Made by a program: the position numbers and the translations under genes
NCBI GenBank assembly: GCA_017454355.1
Contig: JAFTDD010000058.1
Span: 35,253 to 99,252 of the forward strand
Reading direction: 5' to 3'
DNA length: 64,000 nucleotides
Source of the DNA: Muribaculaceae bacterium
Lineage (GTDB): Bacteria > Bacteroidota > Bacteroidia > Bacteroidales > Muribaculaceae
Part shown: one piece after another, positions 42,967 through 51,026 of the stretch
Layout: every line of letters begins with the position of its first letter
How positions within the stretch are numbered: the first letter of the stretch is position 1
The notes under the pieces: model-generated
The model's input: the letters and a program-made list of their open reading frames with translations, nothing else
Database searches by the model: none
Told to the model about the DNA's origin: nothing

Positions 42967-45627
42967 ATGAAACACTTATTTCTATTACTATCAGTTTTCC
43001 TAACGAGCTTTGCCGTGGCAGCCCATGGTTTCGGCTCGTCTGTTCAGGAACTTGACTTAGATCGACTGATGCGACTGCACCCGGAAGAGGCACCGGTCAG
43101 ACTGCTTATGGCGCAGTTGGATTCAACGATTAACATCACAAATGCCGTTGAGATTGTGCCGTCAGAAAGTGCTATTTGGGGGCTCGATGCCCAATGCGAA
43201 CCGGGTGACAATGTGGATATTGTCATTATGGTTCGCAAAGCGGAATTCTTCGATGCCGCTCAAGTATTTTTGAACTTACCGAATGGGTTCTCTCCTATTC
43301 TGAATGAAAGCGGCAAACCCGTAGTAACTTACAATGAGATATTCCCTCCTAGTTCTTGGGGTTTCAATACAGGTTACGTTGATGGCTGCCAAATCAGAAT
43401 TATGTTAAACGGATCGGGTTGGGAAAATGTACTTAATGGAGAATATACCCTTTTTACCGTTAAACTGCACGTAAGCGAAACGGTACGCCCCGGGTCCTAC
43501 ACAGTTAATCTGACAGATCAGAAACTATATGATGGAGGCTATAAAAAACTGGGTATTGCTGAAACTTCGCAGTTGACAGTCACCGTTGGCAGTGTTATGG
43601 AAGCGAACGTTACCCTTGACCGTAATGCGTTGTCGTTAAAGGTTGGCGAGAAAAGCCGGCTGACCGCCACAGTTGAACCGGCAGAAGCTGCCACGTCTCT
43701 GACGTGGCAAAGTGATAACACAAGAGTGGCAACCGTGAGCGGTTCCGGCGAGGTCGCGGCGCATGCTGTCGGTTCCGCGACCATCACAGTAACTACCGAT
43801 ACAGGAAGTTCCGCCACTTGTGCTGTTTCTGTCACAGACTACGACCACTATGAGAAAGATGGGAATACTGTTATTATAATAGATGGAATCCATTACAAAC
43901 TCATGGGGGATGGAGAATCAATAGTTGTGGATTGTGATGTTTCTGCACCTGACTTCCTCTCACAAGTGGTTTATCAAGGAAAGACATATAAAGTAATAGG
44001 CATCAATCTAGCCGGCAATCAGAACGTCCAATCAATAACAGTCTCTTCACAGTTGATAAATGGATTTGCAAGTGCATTTGGTGGCGCATTTGACTTGGAA
44101 ATCGGTCCAGGTCACCTTTGTGGGGTTCATGAGTCTTATAATGATGATAATCCTGAGTATGAATACAATCCATTGAAGGGCCATGGATATTATCAGAGTG
44201 ATGAGTGCTACTCCTCTTTTGTAAATTGTCCAAATCTCACATCTGTAATTTATCATGGTTCTGTGGCAGACAGATTGTTTGAAGGTTGCAAGTCTTTGCG
44301 GACAGTTACGATTATAGAGAATCCTTCTGAACCAGCACTCTCTGAATTTTCTGCTGGTACGGGAATAGGAACTGGAGCGTTTTTCGGTTGTACATCGCTT
44401 TCCCGATTGTCGTTGCCAAAGAATTGTATGGTCGGCGCTGAAGCATTTGCCGGGTGTACGAGCCTTTCATCCATCGAAATCACCGGAGAGTCAGTAGTAT
44501 GTTATGGCGCGTTTTTCGGTTGCTCCTCACTTTCAAATATCACGCTCGACAAGTCTGTGGATTTACGTTATTGCTTTTGCGCTTTTGCTTATTGCAACAT
44601 TCAAGAGTTAGTGATCGACAGACCGTTTCACTACGATTGTTTTACAGGAAATTCGATCAAGAAGGTATATTATCAACTGACTGTCAACGCACCAAGTTTT
44701 ACGTTTGAACCGGCTTTGGGCTTACAATATGGTGGATTACAAGAACCATTCAAAAAAGAGACTGAAGAACTGATTATTTCCGATGACGTAGGGTTTATTC
44801 CGAATGGTTTGTTGAGCAATGCATTGTCTTTGAAGAAGATATATATCGGCAAGAGCGTGAAAAACATTGGTCACTTCGCATTTACCAATGCCGACAAACT
44901 AACGGAGATTGTTTTGCCCGAGGGTCTGACGGTAATCGGATATAATGCGTTCGCCGACTGTGAAAATTTGCTGAATATCACATTTCCAAAGTCCCTTTCT
45001 AATATATGGTGGAGTGCGTTTGACAATACGGCTTGGCAGAACTCGCAGCCAGATGGTGTGGTGTATATCGGTTCAATCGCCTTGACTTATAAGGGAACCG
45101 AACCGAGTGATGGACGTCTGGTGTTTAAAGAAGGTACCGAAATAATTTCAAATTGGAGTTGGAATAATGAATTTACTGAAGATTGGTACAGAGCTAGTTG
45201 GATTAAGACTATCGTGGCCCCTGTCTCTCTGAAAACCATTGGCAGTAGCGTATTCGACAATTGGAGTGTAGATGACGACTACGATATTGTGCTTTATGGA
45301 CCTCCGGCATCATTTACCAACTATGCTGATACAGGTCGTGTATTCTATGGTAAGGAAAATTATATTACGCTTCACGTGCCACGAAAGTATTTGGAGGCTT
45401 ACCGTACGACATTACCGTGGAGTAACCTCAAAACTATCAACGGTAATCTTGTCGCCCCCGACTATCCTGACATCAATAATGACGATATCGTGGATGTTGG
45501 TGATGTCAACACAATTCTCGTTGCGATAATCAATAATAATTATTCAATATCCAACGATGTGAACAGTGACGGCAAGGTTGATGTGGGAGATGTCAATGCT
45601 GTTCTTGACGCAATCCTCAAACAATAA
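42967..45627 (+). CDS. Secreted cohesin-like/Big2/LRR protein with dockerin-like tail
   Basis: 886 residues. Signal peptide MKHLFLLLSVFLTSFAVAA. Residues about 70-200 resemble a cohesin-type beta sandwich (QCEPGDNVDIVIMVRKAEFFDAAQVFLNLP). Residues about 215-290 are a Big2 Ig-like domain (LSLKVGEKSRLTATVEPAEAATSLTW). Residues about 400-750 are BspA-type LRRs (GAFFGCTSLSRLSLP, LTEIVLPEGLTVIGYNAF). The last 55 residues carry two EF-hand/dockerin repeats (DINNDDIVDVGDVNTIL; DVNSDGKVDVGDVNAVL). Cohesin- and dockerin-like parts in one chain are notable. More AT-rich than most of the window. Confidence 0.8.
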   Translation: MKHLFLLLSVFLTSFAVAAHGFGSSVQELDLDRLMRLHPEEAPVRLLMAQLDSTINITNAVEIVPSESAIWGLDAQCEPGDNVDIVIMVRKAEFFDAAQVFLNLPNGFSPILNESGKPVVTYNEIFPPSSWGFNTGYVDGCQIRIMLNGSGWENVLNGEYTLFTVKLHVSETVRPGSYTVNLTDQKLYDGGYKKLGIAETSQLTVTVGSVMEANVTLDRNALSLKVGEKSRLTATVEPAEAATSLTWQSDNTRVATVSGSGEVAAHAVGSATITVTTDTGSSATCAVSVTDYDHYEKDGNTVIIIDGIHYKLMGDGESIVVDCDVSAPDFLSQVVYQGKTYKVIGINLAGNQNVQSITVSSQLINGFASAFGGAFDLEIGPGHLCGVHESYNDDNPEYEYNPLKGHGYYQSDECYSSFVNCPNLTSVIYHGSVADRLFEGCKSLRTVTIIENPSEPALSEFSAGTGIGTGAFFGCTSLSRLSLPKNCMVGAEAFAGCTSLSSIEITGESVVCYGAFFGCSSLSNITLDKSVDLRYCFCAFAYCNIQELVIDRPFHYDCFTGNSIKKVYYQLTVNAPSFTFEPALGLQYGGLQEPFKKETEELIISDDVGFIPNGLLSNALSLKKIYIGKSVKNIGHFAFTNADKLTEIVLPEGLTVIGYNAFADCENLLNITFPKSLSNIWWSAFDNTAWQNSQPDGVVYIGSIALTYKGTEPSDGRLVFKEGTEIISNWSWNNEFTEDWYRASWIKTIVAPVSLKTIGSSVFDNWSVDDDYDIVLYGPPASFTNYADTGRVFYGKENYITLHVPRKYLEAYRTTLPWSNLKTINGNLVAPDYPDINNDDIVDVGDVNTILVAIINNNYSISNDVNSDGKVDVGDVNAVLDAILKQ

Positions 45628-45650
45628 CCGTTATGGGTTGATTGAATCGT

Positions 45651-45692
45651 CACAGTGGGAGTATAAAAATTCTTTTTTATGCTCCCACTGTG
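45651..45692 (+). terminator. Strong hairpin terminator
   Basis: CACAGTGGGAGTATAAAAA pairs with TTTTTATGCTCCCACTGTG with one G-T pair, three-base loop, 24 bases after the stop. The A/T block inside the stem could let it work in both directions. Confidence 0.7.
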
Positions 45693-45842
45693 ATTTAGTC
45701 GAATTATAAGCCTCAATGCTGTCGAATATTATTTATACTGGATAACGAACTTCGCAGAGGCATATTCTCATACAATTAATTCACGTTTATTCAGAATCAG
45801 AATGCCACGCTTTCTAAATATGAACTTTTGTTATTAATGTCC

Positions 45843-46121
45843 CTAATTGGCCGTTAAAGACAGGCGGCGGGTGGTGCGGTAGCAGTAGCCGCAAGGGGTG
45901 CGGCCGGCTTCGATGGCGCGGTCGCGGGCCATGGTGATGATTTCGCCGCGGCAGCGTTTCAGGCCGTTGCAGTAGTGGGCGTGGAAGGCGTAGGCTTTGC
46001 TGGAGACGCACACGAGGACGTTGTCGCTGGCGCGGGTCTCGACCAGAGCCAACGGCTCGGGGGCGGCGGCATTGACGGCGGCGGCAAAGACAGTGACAAG
46101 AAGTAGTAGAAAATGCTTCAT
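45843..46121 (-). CDS. Small secreted Cys/His-rich protein
   Basis: Start at ATG 46121 (92 residues) gives a signal peptide MKHFLLLLVTVFAAAVNAA. The core, AFHAHYCNGLKRCRGEIITM then AIEAGRTPCGYCY, matches the short H..C...L...A...G..PC..C pattern seen at the end of some thermonuclease-like proteins and in the Ada-type metal-binding domain. Probably metal- or disulfide-stabilised, exported. No partner gene is evident. Confidence 0.7.
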   Translation of the reverse strand: MKHFLLLLVTVFAAAVNAAAPEPLALVETRASDNVLVCVSSKAYAFHAHYCNGLKRCRGEIITMARDRAIEAGRTPCGYCYRTTRRLSLTAN

Positions 46122-46224
46122 AATAAACTGAGATTTCGTTTTATTACTACATGCAAATTTCATGCCACTTTTTGGTTGATAAGGCATAAGAGATGTCTTT
46201 ATTTCGGGACATTCGATTTGGTTG

Positions 46225-47082
46225 CTACGAGGCGGTGGGGGAGTGGCGGGTGTGGAGGACGTAGAGGATGAGGATGACGTTCATCATCAGGGCGTAGATG
46301 ATGGCGGGGATGGCGATGACGTCGTTGTTGAACACGAGGGGGCTGCTGGCGATGGCGATGGCCTGGGCGGCGTTCTGCATACCGACCTCGATAACTATCG
46401 TGCGGCGCTCACGGCCGCTGAGGCGCATCACTCGCGACAACGCCGCTCCGCAGCCCATGGCAAGCAGAATGAGCACCGAGATAGATAGTCCTAATTGGCC
46501 GAAGCGAGCCACGATGGCTTCGCGGTTTTGGATAAAGAAGACGGTGGCCAGAAAGATGAGTGCCGGGAAGGCTATGCGCGCCAGAACGCGGTGGATGCGG
46601 TCGGCCGCCGCGGCCCACCGTGCTTTGACGGCGATGCCGATGGCGATGGGGACGAACATCAGCACCAGGTTTTGCATCACTAATTGTCCCACCGGCAGTT
46701 GCACGTGTGTCTCACTGCCTACGGCCGCCGTCACCCATCCCATCACCAGTGGCACTGTGACCAGCGTGATGATGCTGCTGCATGCCGTGAGCGAGACGGA
46801 GAGCGCCACGTCGCCGCGGGCGAGCAGCGAAAACACATTTGACGAACTGCCGCCCGGGCAGCAGGCAATGAGCACGATGCCGATGAGCATCAGCGGCTCG
46901 AGGTCGAATGCACATCCGACAAGCCACGCGAGAGCCGGCAGCAGCACAATCTGTCCGAACAGGCCGGCGATGACCGGCTTGGGACGGTCCCGGAATAGTT
47001 TGAAGTCGCTCAGCGGGAGGTTTAATCCCAACTCAAACATGAGCAGGGTGAGGATGGGGAGTACAATCCAGATTGTGGTCAT
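46225..47082 (-). CDS. Bile acid:sodium symporter (BASS) family transporter
   Basis: 285 residues, about nine to ten membrane helices. ACCPGGSSSNVFSLLARGDVALSVSLTACSS and EVGMQNAAQAIAIASS are the two crossed-helix signatures of the family with their conserved polar residues. Family members carry bile acids, pantoate or other organic anions with sodium; the substrate here cannot be named. Starts near a repeat block that separates it from tonB. Confidence 0.88.
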   Translation of the reverse strand: MTTIWIVLPILTLLMFELGLNLPLSDFKLFRDRPKPVIAGLFGQIVLLPALAWLVGCAFDLEPLMLIGIVLIACCPGGSSSNVFSLLARGDVALSVSLTACSSIITLVTVPLVMGWVTAAVGSETHVQLPVGQLVMQNLVLMFVPIAIGIAVKARWAAAADRIHRVLARIAFPALIFLATVFFIQNREAIVARFGQLGLSISVLILLAMGCGAALSRVMRLSGRERRTIVIEVGMQNAAQAIAIASSPLVFNNDVIAIPAIIYALMMNVILILYVLHTRHSPTAS

Positions 47083-47099
47083 TAGTCGTTAGTCGTTAG

Positions 47100-47254
47100 T
47101 TGTTAGGGGTTGAGCCTCGAAGTGGGCAGAATAAATTCTGCCCCTACAAGTAATGGATTTGACTCCGGAACGGCCTGGCCAAGGCCAGGCCTTACATTGT
47201 CGTAAAGCAAGTAGCACGTAGGGTGGTGGCTTCATTTTGCCACGCGCTACGTGC
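47100..47254. repeat. Composite repeat block downstream of tonB
   Basis: TTAGTCGTTAG words, GGGGTTGAGCCTCGAAG, the palindrome GGGCAGAATAAATTCTGCCC (47122-47141), GGCCTGGCCAAGGCCAGGCC (47173-47192) and a hairpin GTAGCACGTAGGGTGG...CCACGCGCTACGTGCTAC (47211-47253). The last may terminate tonB transcription. Confidence 0.75.
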
Positions 47255-47285
47255 TACGTGCTAAATGCGATATGCTAAGATTGCA

Positions 47286-48146
47286 TCACGAGCCTTGCAA
47301 CTTGAAGGTGACGGGCAAGGTGAACCACACGCGCACCGGCTGGCCGTTCTGACGGCCCGGGGTGAACTTGGGCAACGACTTGCACACGCGCACTGCCTCG
47401 CGGTCGAGGTCTTTGTCGACCGAGCGGACGACTTTCACCTCGCCCACGTGGCCGTCTTTCTCAACCACGAATTGCACAACGACCTTACCCTCCTTGCCAT
47501 TCTCAGCCGCTTGAGGCGGATACTGGATGTGGCTGTTGAGGTACTTGAGCAGGGCGGCCTGACCGCCGGGGAACTCGGGGTTCTGCTCCACCGAGGTGAA
47601 GATCTTCTCGGGCTCGGCGGGCTTCTCTTCCTTCTTCTCGACAATCACCTCTTCCTTCTTGGTCTCGGTGATGTTACGGTCGTCCGTACCCTTGTCGTTA
47701 TCCGAAGAGCCGAATGCGGTGGTCGTTTCCTTCAGTTCGTCTTGGGCTTTGATCTCATCCTCTTTCTTGACTTTCTCGTCTTCGACGATTTTGAGTTCAG
47801 TCACCTTGACGCTGTTCAGAACCTCCTCCGGGAGTTTCTCGGGCTCGGGTTGCTCAAGTTTCTGCTGCTCGGGCTCCTGCTCTGGTTCGTCGGTCGCCAT
47901 CTCGACGAGCACTTCCTCTTGCTCACCGGTATCGGTGATGGAGCGCTCGGCGATGAAGTTCTGCACGGCCACGAAACTTAATGCGAGACCCACAATCAGG
48001 GCGGCACCCAGCAGGGTGTAGAGCACGCTCTTGTTGTGACGCGCCACCGAGGTGGAGCGCAACTCGTAAGCACCGTAGTCCTTGTTGCGTCCTTCAAATA
48101 TGATGTCAGTCCATTCTTTCGATGAAAGATCTACGTCTTTTGCCAT
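47286..48146 (-). CDS. tonB: Energy transducer TonB
   Basis: 286 residues. Cytoplasmic start MAKDVDLSSKEWTDIIFEGRNKDYGAYELR (the Bacteroidetes TonB head), one membrane helix (YTLLGAALIVGLALSFVAV), an acidic/Pro/Lys linker, and a C-terminal TonB domain (NSHIQYPPQAAENGKEGKVVVQFVVEKDGHVG...FTPGRQNGQPVRVWFTLPV). Transmits proton-motive force to outer membrane receptors such as the one at 51027. Last gene of the exbB-exbD-exbD-tonB operon. Confidence 0.93.
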   Translation of the reverse strand: MAKDVDLSSKEWTDIIFEGRNKDYGAYELRSTSVARHNKSVLYTLLGAALIVGLALSFVAVQNFIAERSITDTGEQEEVLVEMATDEPEQEPEQQKLEQPEPEKLPEEVLNSVKVTELKIVEDEKVKKEDEIKAQDELKETTTAFGSSDNDKGTDDRNITETKKEEVIVEKKEEKPAEPEKIFTSVEQNPEFPGGQAALLKYLNSHIQYPPQAAENGKEGKVVVQFVVEKDGHVGEVKVVRSVDKDLDREAVRVCKSLPKFTPGRQNGQPVRVWFTLPVTFKLQGS

Positions 48147-48192
48147 AATCTTTTCGATTTGTTAAAGGGTTAATAAATCTATCATCTACACA

Positions 48193-48927
48193 TTACTTGG
48201 CCGAGAGGGCTTTTTCCTTCAACGGCATCATCATTGCGCTGTCGACCATGTTGATGCGGTCGATCTGGTAACGGCTGATGTTGTTGATTTGCATCTCGTC
48301 AAGCACATTCACCACGTGAGCGTAACTGGCGTTTGGCGTAGCCTTGATGATGACCACGGGGCGCTTGAGGGTCGAGTCGTTGCGGATCTCCTTGGCTTTT
48401 GCCTGGTAGATGCTGTCGTTCTTGTCCTCGTTGGAACTGAACTTCATCTCTTTCCAGTCCTTCTTGAGTTCGGCGATTTTGGCGACAACGTCCTTGTTGC
48501 GTTCGCGCAGGATTTCGCGAATGGCGGGCAGGGCGCCCTCCTGGCTGCCGAAGGCAACCTGCTTCATCGGGTTCTCAAGTTCGCCCTTGGTGATCTTGAG
48601 CAAGTCCTGTGCCGTGGGGGGCATACCGTCGTAGTAGAAGAGCATGCCGGCAGCGGCGTCGGCCACTTGAGCCTCGGCGTTACCGTCCACGTTGGCCTGC
48701 TTCAGTTCGCCGTCGATGATGATGGTCACAGCCTCGCTCTGCTTCACCTTGTTCTGCTGCTCCTCCTCGATTTTCTCGTTGGAGGGAAGCGAGATTTGCA
48801 GGGTTTGGCTCTTAATCATGGTGGTACACAGCATGAAGAAGGTGATCAACAACATGTTCATGTCGACCATGGGAGTGAAGTCGATACGGGTCTCGAACTT
48901 CTTTTGTCTGCTTAGATCTTTTGCCAT
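48193..48927 (-). CDS. exbD: Biopolymer transport protein ExbD (second copy)
   Basis: 244 residues. KKFETRIDFTPMVDMNMLLITFFMLCTTM holds the single membrane helix with the essential Asp (MVDMNML). The periplasmic part ends VVIIKATPNASYAHVVNVLDEMQINNISRYQID, the ExbD peptidoglycan-side domain. An insertion of about 90 residues makes it longer than the E. coli protein (141). Five bases after the first exbD; the two paralogues differ clearly. Confidence 0.92.
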   Translation of the reverse strand: MAKDLSRQKKFETRIDFTPMVDMNMLLITFFMLCTTMIKSQTLQISLPSNEKIEEEQQNKVKQSEAVTIIIDGELKQANVDGNAEAQVADAAAGMLFYYDGMPPTAQDLLKITKGELENPMKQVAFGSQEGALPAIREILRERNKDVVAKIAELKKDWKEMKFSSNEDKNDSIYQAKAKEIRNDSTLKRPVVIIKATPNASYAHVVNVLDEMQINNISRYQIDRINMVDSAMMMPLKEKALSAK

Positions 48928-48931
48928 ATTG

Positions 48932-49666
48932 TTACTCCTCCTCTGCTTTAAGAGCCGTCATGAGGCTAAACTTGTTCATCTTAATCGTCTGGAGGTTATC
49001 CATGACGACGTTCACCACGCTGTAAGGGGTTGTCTGGTCGGCCTTGATGGCGATACCTTTACCCTTTACCATCGATTGCTTGAGTTCGTCATTCATTGAG
49101 TTGTAGGCACACTGCACCCACATCTGGAACTCGTTGGGGTTGTTAGCATCTTCGTTCATGCTGATGGGAATTCCTGCCAACTTCACCTTTTGTCCGTCTT
49201 TGGTAGTCAGGGGCTCCTCGCCTTGCAGGACTTTGTCACGCAGGGTGATGTCCTCGATACTGAGCCAGTCCTTCATATACCTGAACGGAACGCCGAAGGC
49301 GTTGAGTTTTGCAAACTCCGCAACCTCCTTGTTGGTCAGAGAGACCTTGGCGTTGGGGTGTTTCTCGTTGTACTTGGCGGCCATGTTGCGCAAGAGGTCG
49401 GCGCGGACGGTCTCGCTCTTGAAAGTCGAGTCCTTGCTACCGAGCACTTCGAGATACACTTTGCCGGTGGGGCTGATGAGTACTGAGAGGAGGTTCTGGT
49501 CGGGCACCTTTTCCTCGCTCACCGAGGGCGGTGTGATGACCGTGATGGGCTCCTTCTGCAGGAAAGTAGAGGTCAACATGAAGAAAGTCAACAAGAGCAC
49601 AGTCACATCGGACATAGCGGTCATGTCGATGCGCGTATCTTTTTTCTTAATTTTGACTTTTCCCAT
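48932..49666 (-). CDS. exbD: Biopolymer transport protein ExbD (first copy)
   Basis: 244 residues, MGKVKIKKKDTRIDMTAMSDVTVLLLTFFMLTSTFL: membrane helix with the proton-path Asp (MSDVTVLL). Ends AIKADQTTPYSVVNVVMDNLQTIKMNKFSLMTAL, the C-terminal ExbD domain. Same total length as the second copy, suggesting paralogous subunits of a heteromeric proton channel. Confidence 0.92.
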   Translation of the reverse strand: MGKVKIKKKDTRIDMTAMSDVTVLLLTFFMLTSTFLQKEPITVITPPSVSEEKVPDQNLLSVLISPTGKVYLEVLGSKDSTFKSETVRADLLRNMAAKYNEKHPNAKVSLTNKEVAEFAKLNAFGVPFRYMKDWLSIEDITLRDKVLQGEEPLTTKDGQKVKLAGIPISMNEDANNPNEFQMWVQCAYNSMNDELKQSMVKGKGIAIKADQTTPYSVVNVVMDNLQTIKMNKFSLMTALKAEEE

Positions 49667-49680
49667 ATTACTTACTTGTC

Positions 49681-49812
49681 GTTAAACGTTAAAAGGTTTA
49701 GAGGTTTAGGGGTTTAGGGGGTTGGCCTCGCGCTGGTGCGCTCGGGGATAATGGATTTTTCCCATTTGCGTCAGCAAATGGCTCAACCGCTAAACGCTCA
49801 ACCCCTCAACTT
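49681..49812. repeat. Composite intergenic repeat (copy 4)
   Basis: GGTTTAGAGGTTTAGG tracts, CCTCGCGCTGGTGCGCTCGG and CCATTTGCGTCAGCAAATGG, then CTCAACCCCTCAAC. Same order as copy 2; lies between exbB and exbD. Confidence 0.75.
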
Positions 49813-49830
49813 TTCTGTCCACCACTGTGA

Positions 49831-50667
49831 TTAGTGGGTGGCGGCGAAAGTAGAAACGATCGAGAAACCAAGTTCATCGATAGCATAGGTCATGTTATCG
49901 ATCTTGTTGGTATAGTAGTTGTAAGCGATAAGGGCGAAGGCAGCGGTCGCGATACCGAAGGCGGTGTTGATAAGGGCCTCCGAAATACCGGTCGACAACT
50001 CGGTGGAGTCGGGAGCACCCGAAGCCGACAGAGCCTGGAACGACTTGATCATACCGATAACCGTACCGAGCAGACCGATAAGGGTACCCAGCGTGGTGAG
50101 GGTCGCAAGGATAGGCAGGTTCTGCTGCAGCGACGGCATCTCGAGAGCGGTAGCCTCCTCGAGGGTCTGCTGGATCTGGACCAACTTCTGCTCCTTGGCG
50201 AGTTCGGTGTTGTTGTGCATCTCTTTGTACTTGCCCAGGGTGGCGGCGATCACAGCAGCCACGGTGCCGCGCTGATCGGCACAAAGTTTCTCGGCCTTGG
50301 CGATGTCGCCGGCGGCGAGAGCAGCCTTGATGTTGGCAACAAACTTGGTGATGTTACCCTTGCCACTGGCCTTGCTCAGGGCGATCCAACGCTCGACGGC
50401 GAGCACGATCACGGTGAGGAAGAGAGTCTGAAGGATAGGCACGATGAAACCGCCCTTGTAGATGGTTCCAAGCAGGTTCAACGGAGCGTTGGCGTTGTCG
50501 CCATCCTTGAAGTTGCTGCCGCTACCAAGCACAAAGTGGAAGAAACACTCGGCCAGAATGAAGCAGATGAGGATCACCCACGATGCATTCTTGATACCAC
50601 CGACACCGCTGTTCACCGGCTTCTTAGCCGCGGGCTGCGGGTTCTGAATTTTTGTCTGTTCAGCCAT
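49831..50667 (-). CDS. exbB: MotA/TolQ/ExbB proton channel protein
   Basis: 278 residues, with an N-terminal helix (WVILICFILAECFFHFVLG) and three further helices. LPILATLTTLGTLIGLLGTVIGMIKSFQ and STGISEALINTAFGIATAAFALIAYNYY are the family's signature helices. With the ExbD proteins it forms the inner-membrane motor for TonB. First gene of the operon. Confidence 0.93.
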   Translation of the reverse strand: MAEQTKIQNPQPAAKKPVNSGVGGIKNASWVILICFILAECFFHFVLGSGSNFKDGDNANAPLNLLGTIYKGGFIVPILQTLFLTVIVLAVERWIALSKASGKGNITKFVANIKAALAAGDIAKAEKLCADQRGTVAAVIAATLGKYKEMHNNTELAKEQKLVQIQQTLEEATALEMPSLQQNLPILATLTTLGTLIGLLGTVIGMIKSFQALSASGAPDSTELSTGISEALINTAFGIATAAFALIAYNYYTNKIDNMTYAIDELGFSIVSTFAATH

Positions 50668-50804
50668 AACTGTAGTAAAAAGTTTTTAAAAAGTTAATAA
50701 TTAGATAGATTGTTTGTAGTTTCTCTCGATTTCGGTTGGCAGGTTGAGCGTCGGTGGATAGGCTCGAAATGGCCTTGGCGCGCGTTGTGCCGCAAAATGA
50801 TTGG

Positions 50805-50812
50805 CAAATTTA
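50805..50812 (-). promoter_or_regulatory. -7 box (TAAATTTG) of the exbB operon
   Basis: CAAATTTA on the plus strand, 138 bases before the exbB start. It lies 70 bases from the REP copy at 50883. Confidence 0.5.
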
Positions 50813-50882
50813 TTATTTTTTTCTGACAACAACAAAGATTGAGCATTTTTTTTTGTTTTTTTTAGAAAATTGGCCAAATCAC

Positions 50883-50935
50883 GGGGACGGTTCTTCTGTT
50901 TCGCGACTTGTCGCCGAAACAGAAGAACCGTCCCC
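50883..50935. repeat. REP palindrome in the exbB/TonB-receptor gap
   Basis: Perfect arms GGGGACGGTTCTTCTGTTTC and complement around CGACTTGTCGC-like loop, followed by the family tail ATTAGAGGCGAGCGCGTCAATTC (split: TTAGAGGCGAG and AATTCTAAC). Ends about 38 bases before the receptor operator. Confidence 0.85.
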
Positions 50936-50973
50936 GATTAGAGGCGAGCGCGTCAATTCTAACTTCAACAAAA

Positions 50974-51022
50974 AATCACTACTTGTAGTGATTGCACAGA
51001 CGGCCGGAAGGCGGTAATTTTG
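50974..51022 (+). promoter_or_regulatory. TonB receptor promoter with overlapping palindromic operator
   Basis: TTG (50992-50994), 20-base spacer, TAATTTTG (51015-51022). The perfect palindrome AATCACTAC-TT-GTAGTGATT (50974-50993) overlaps the -33 element, an arrangement expected for a repressor site. Confidence 0.65.
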
Positions 51023-51026
51023 CGCC

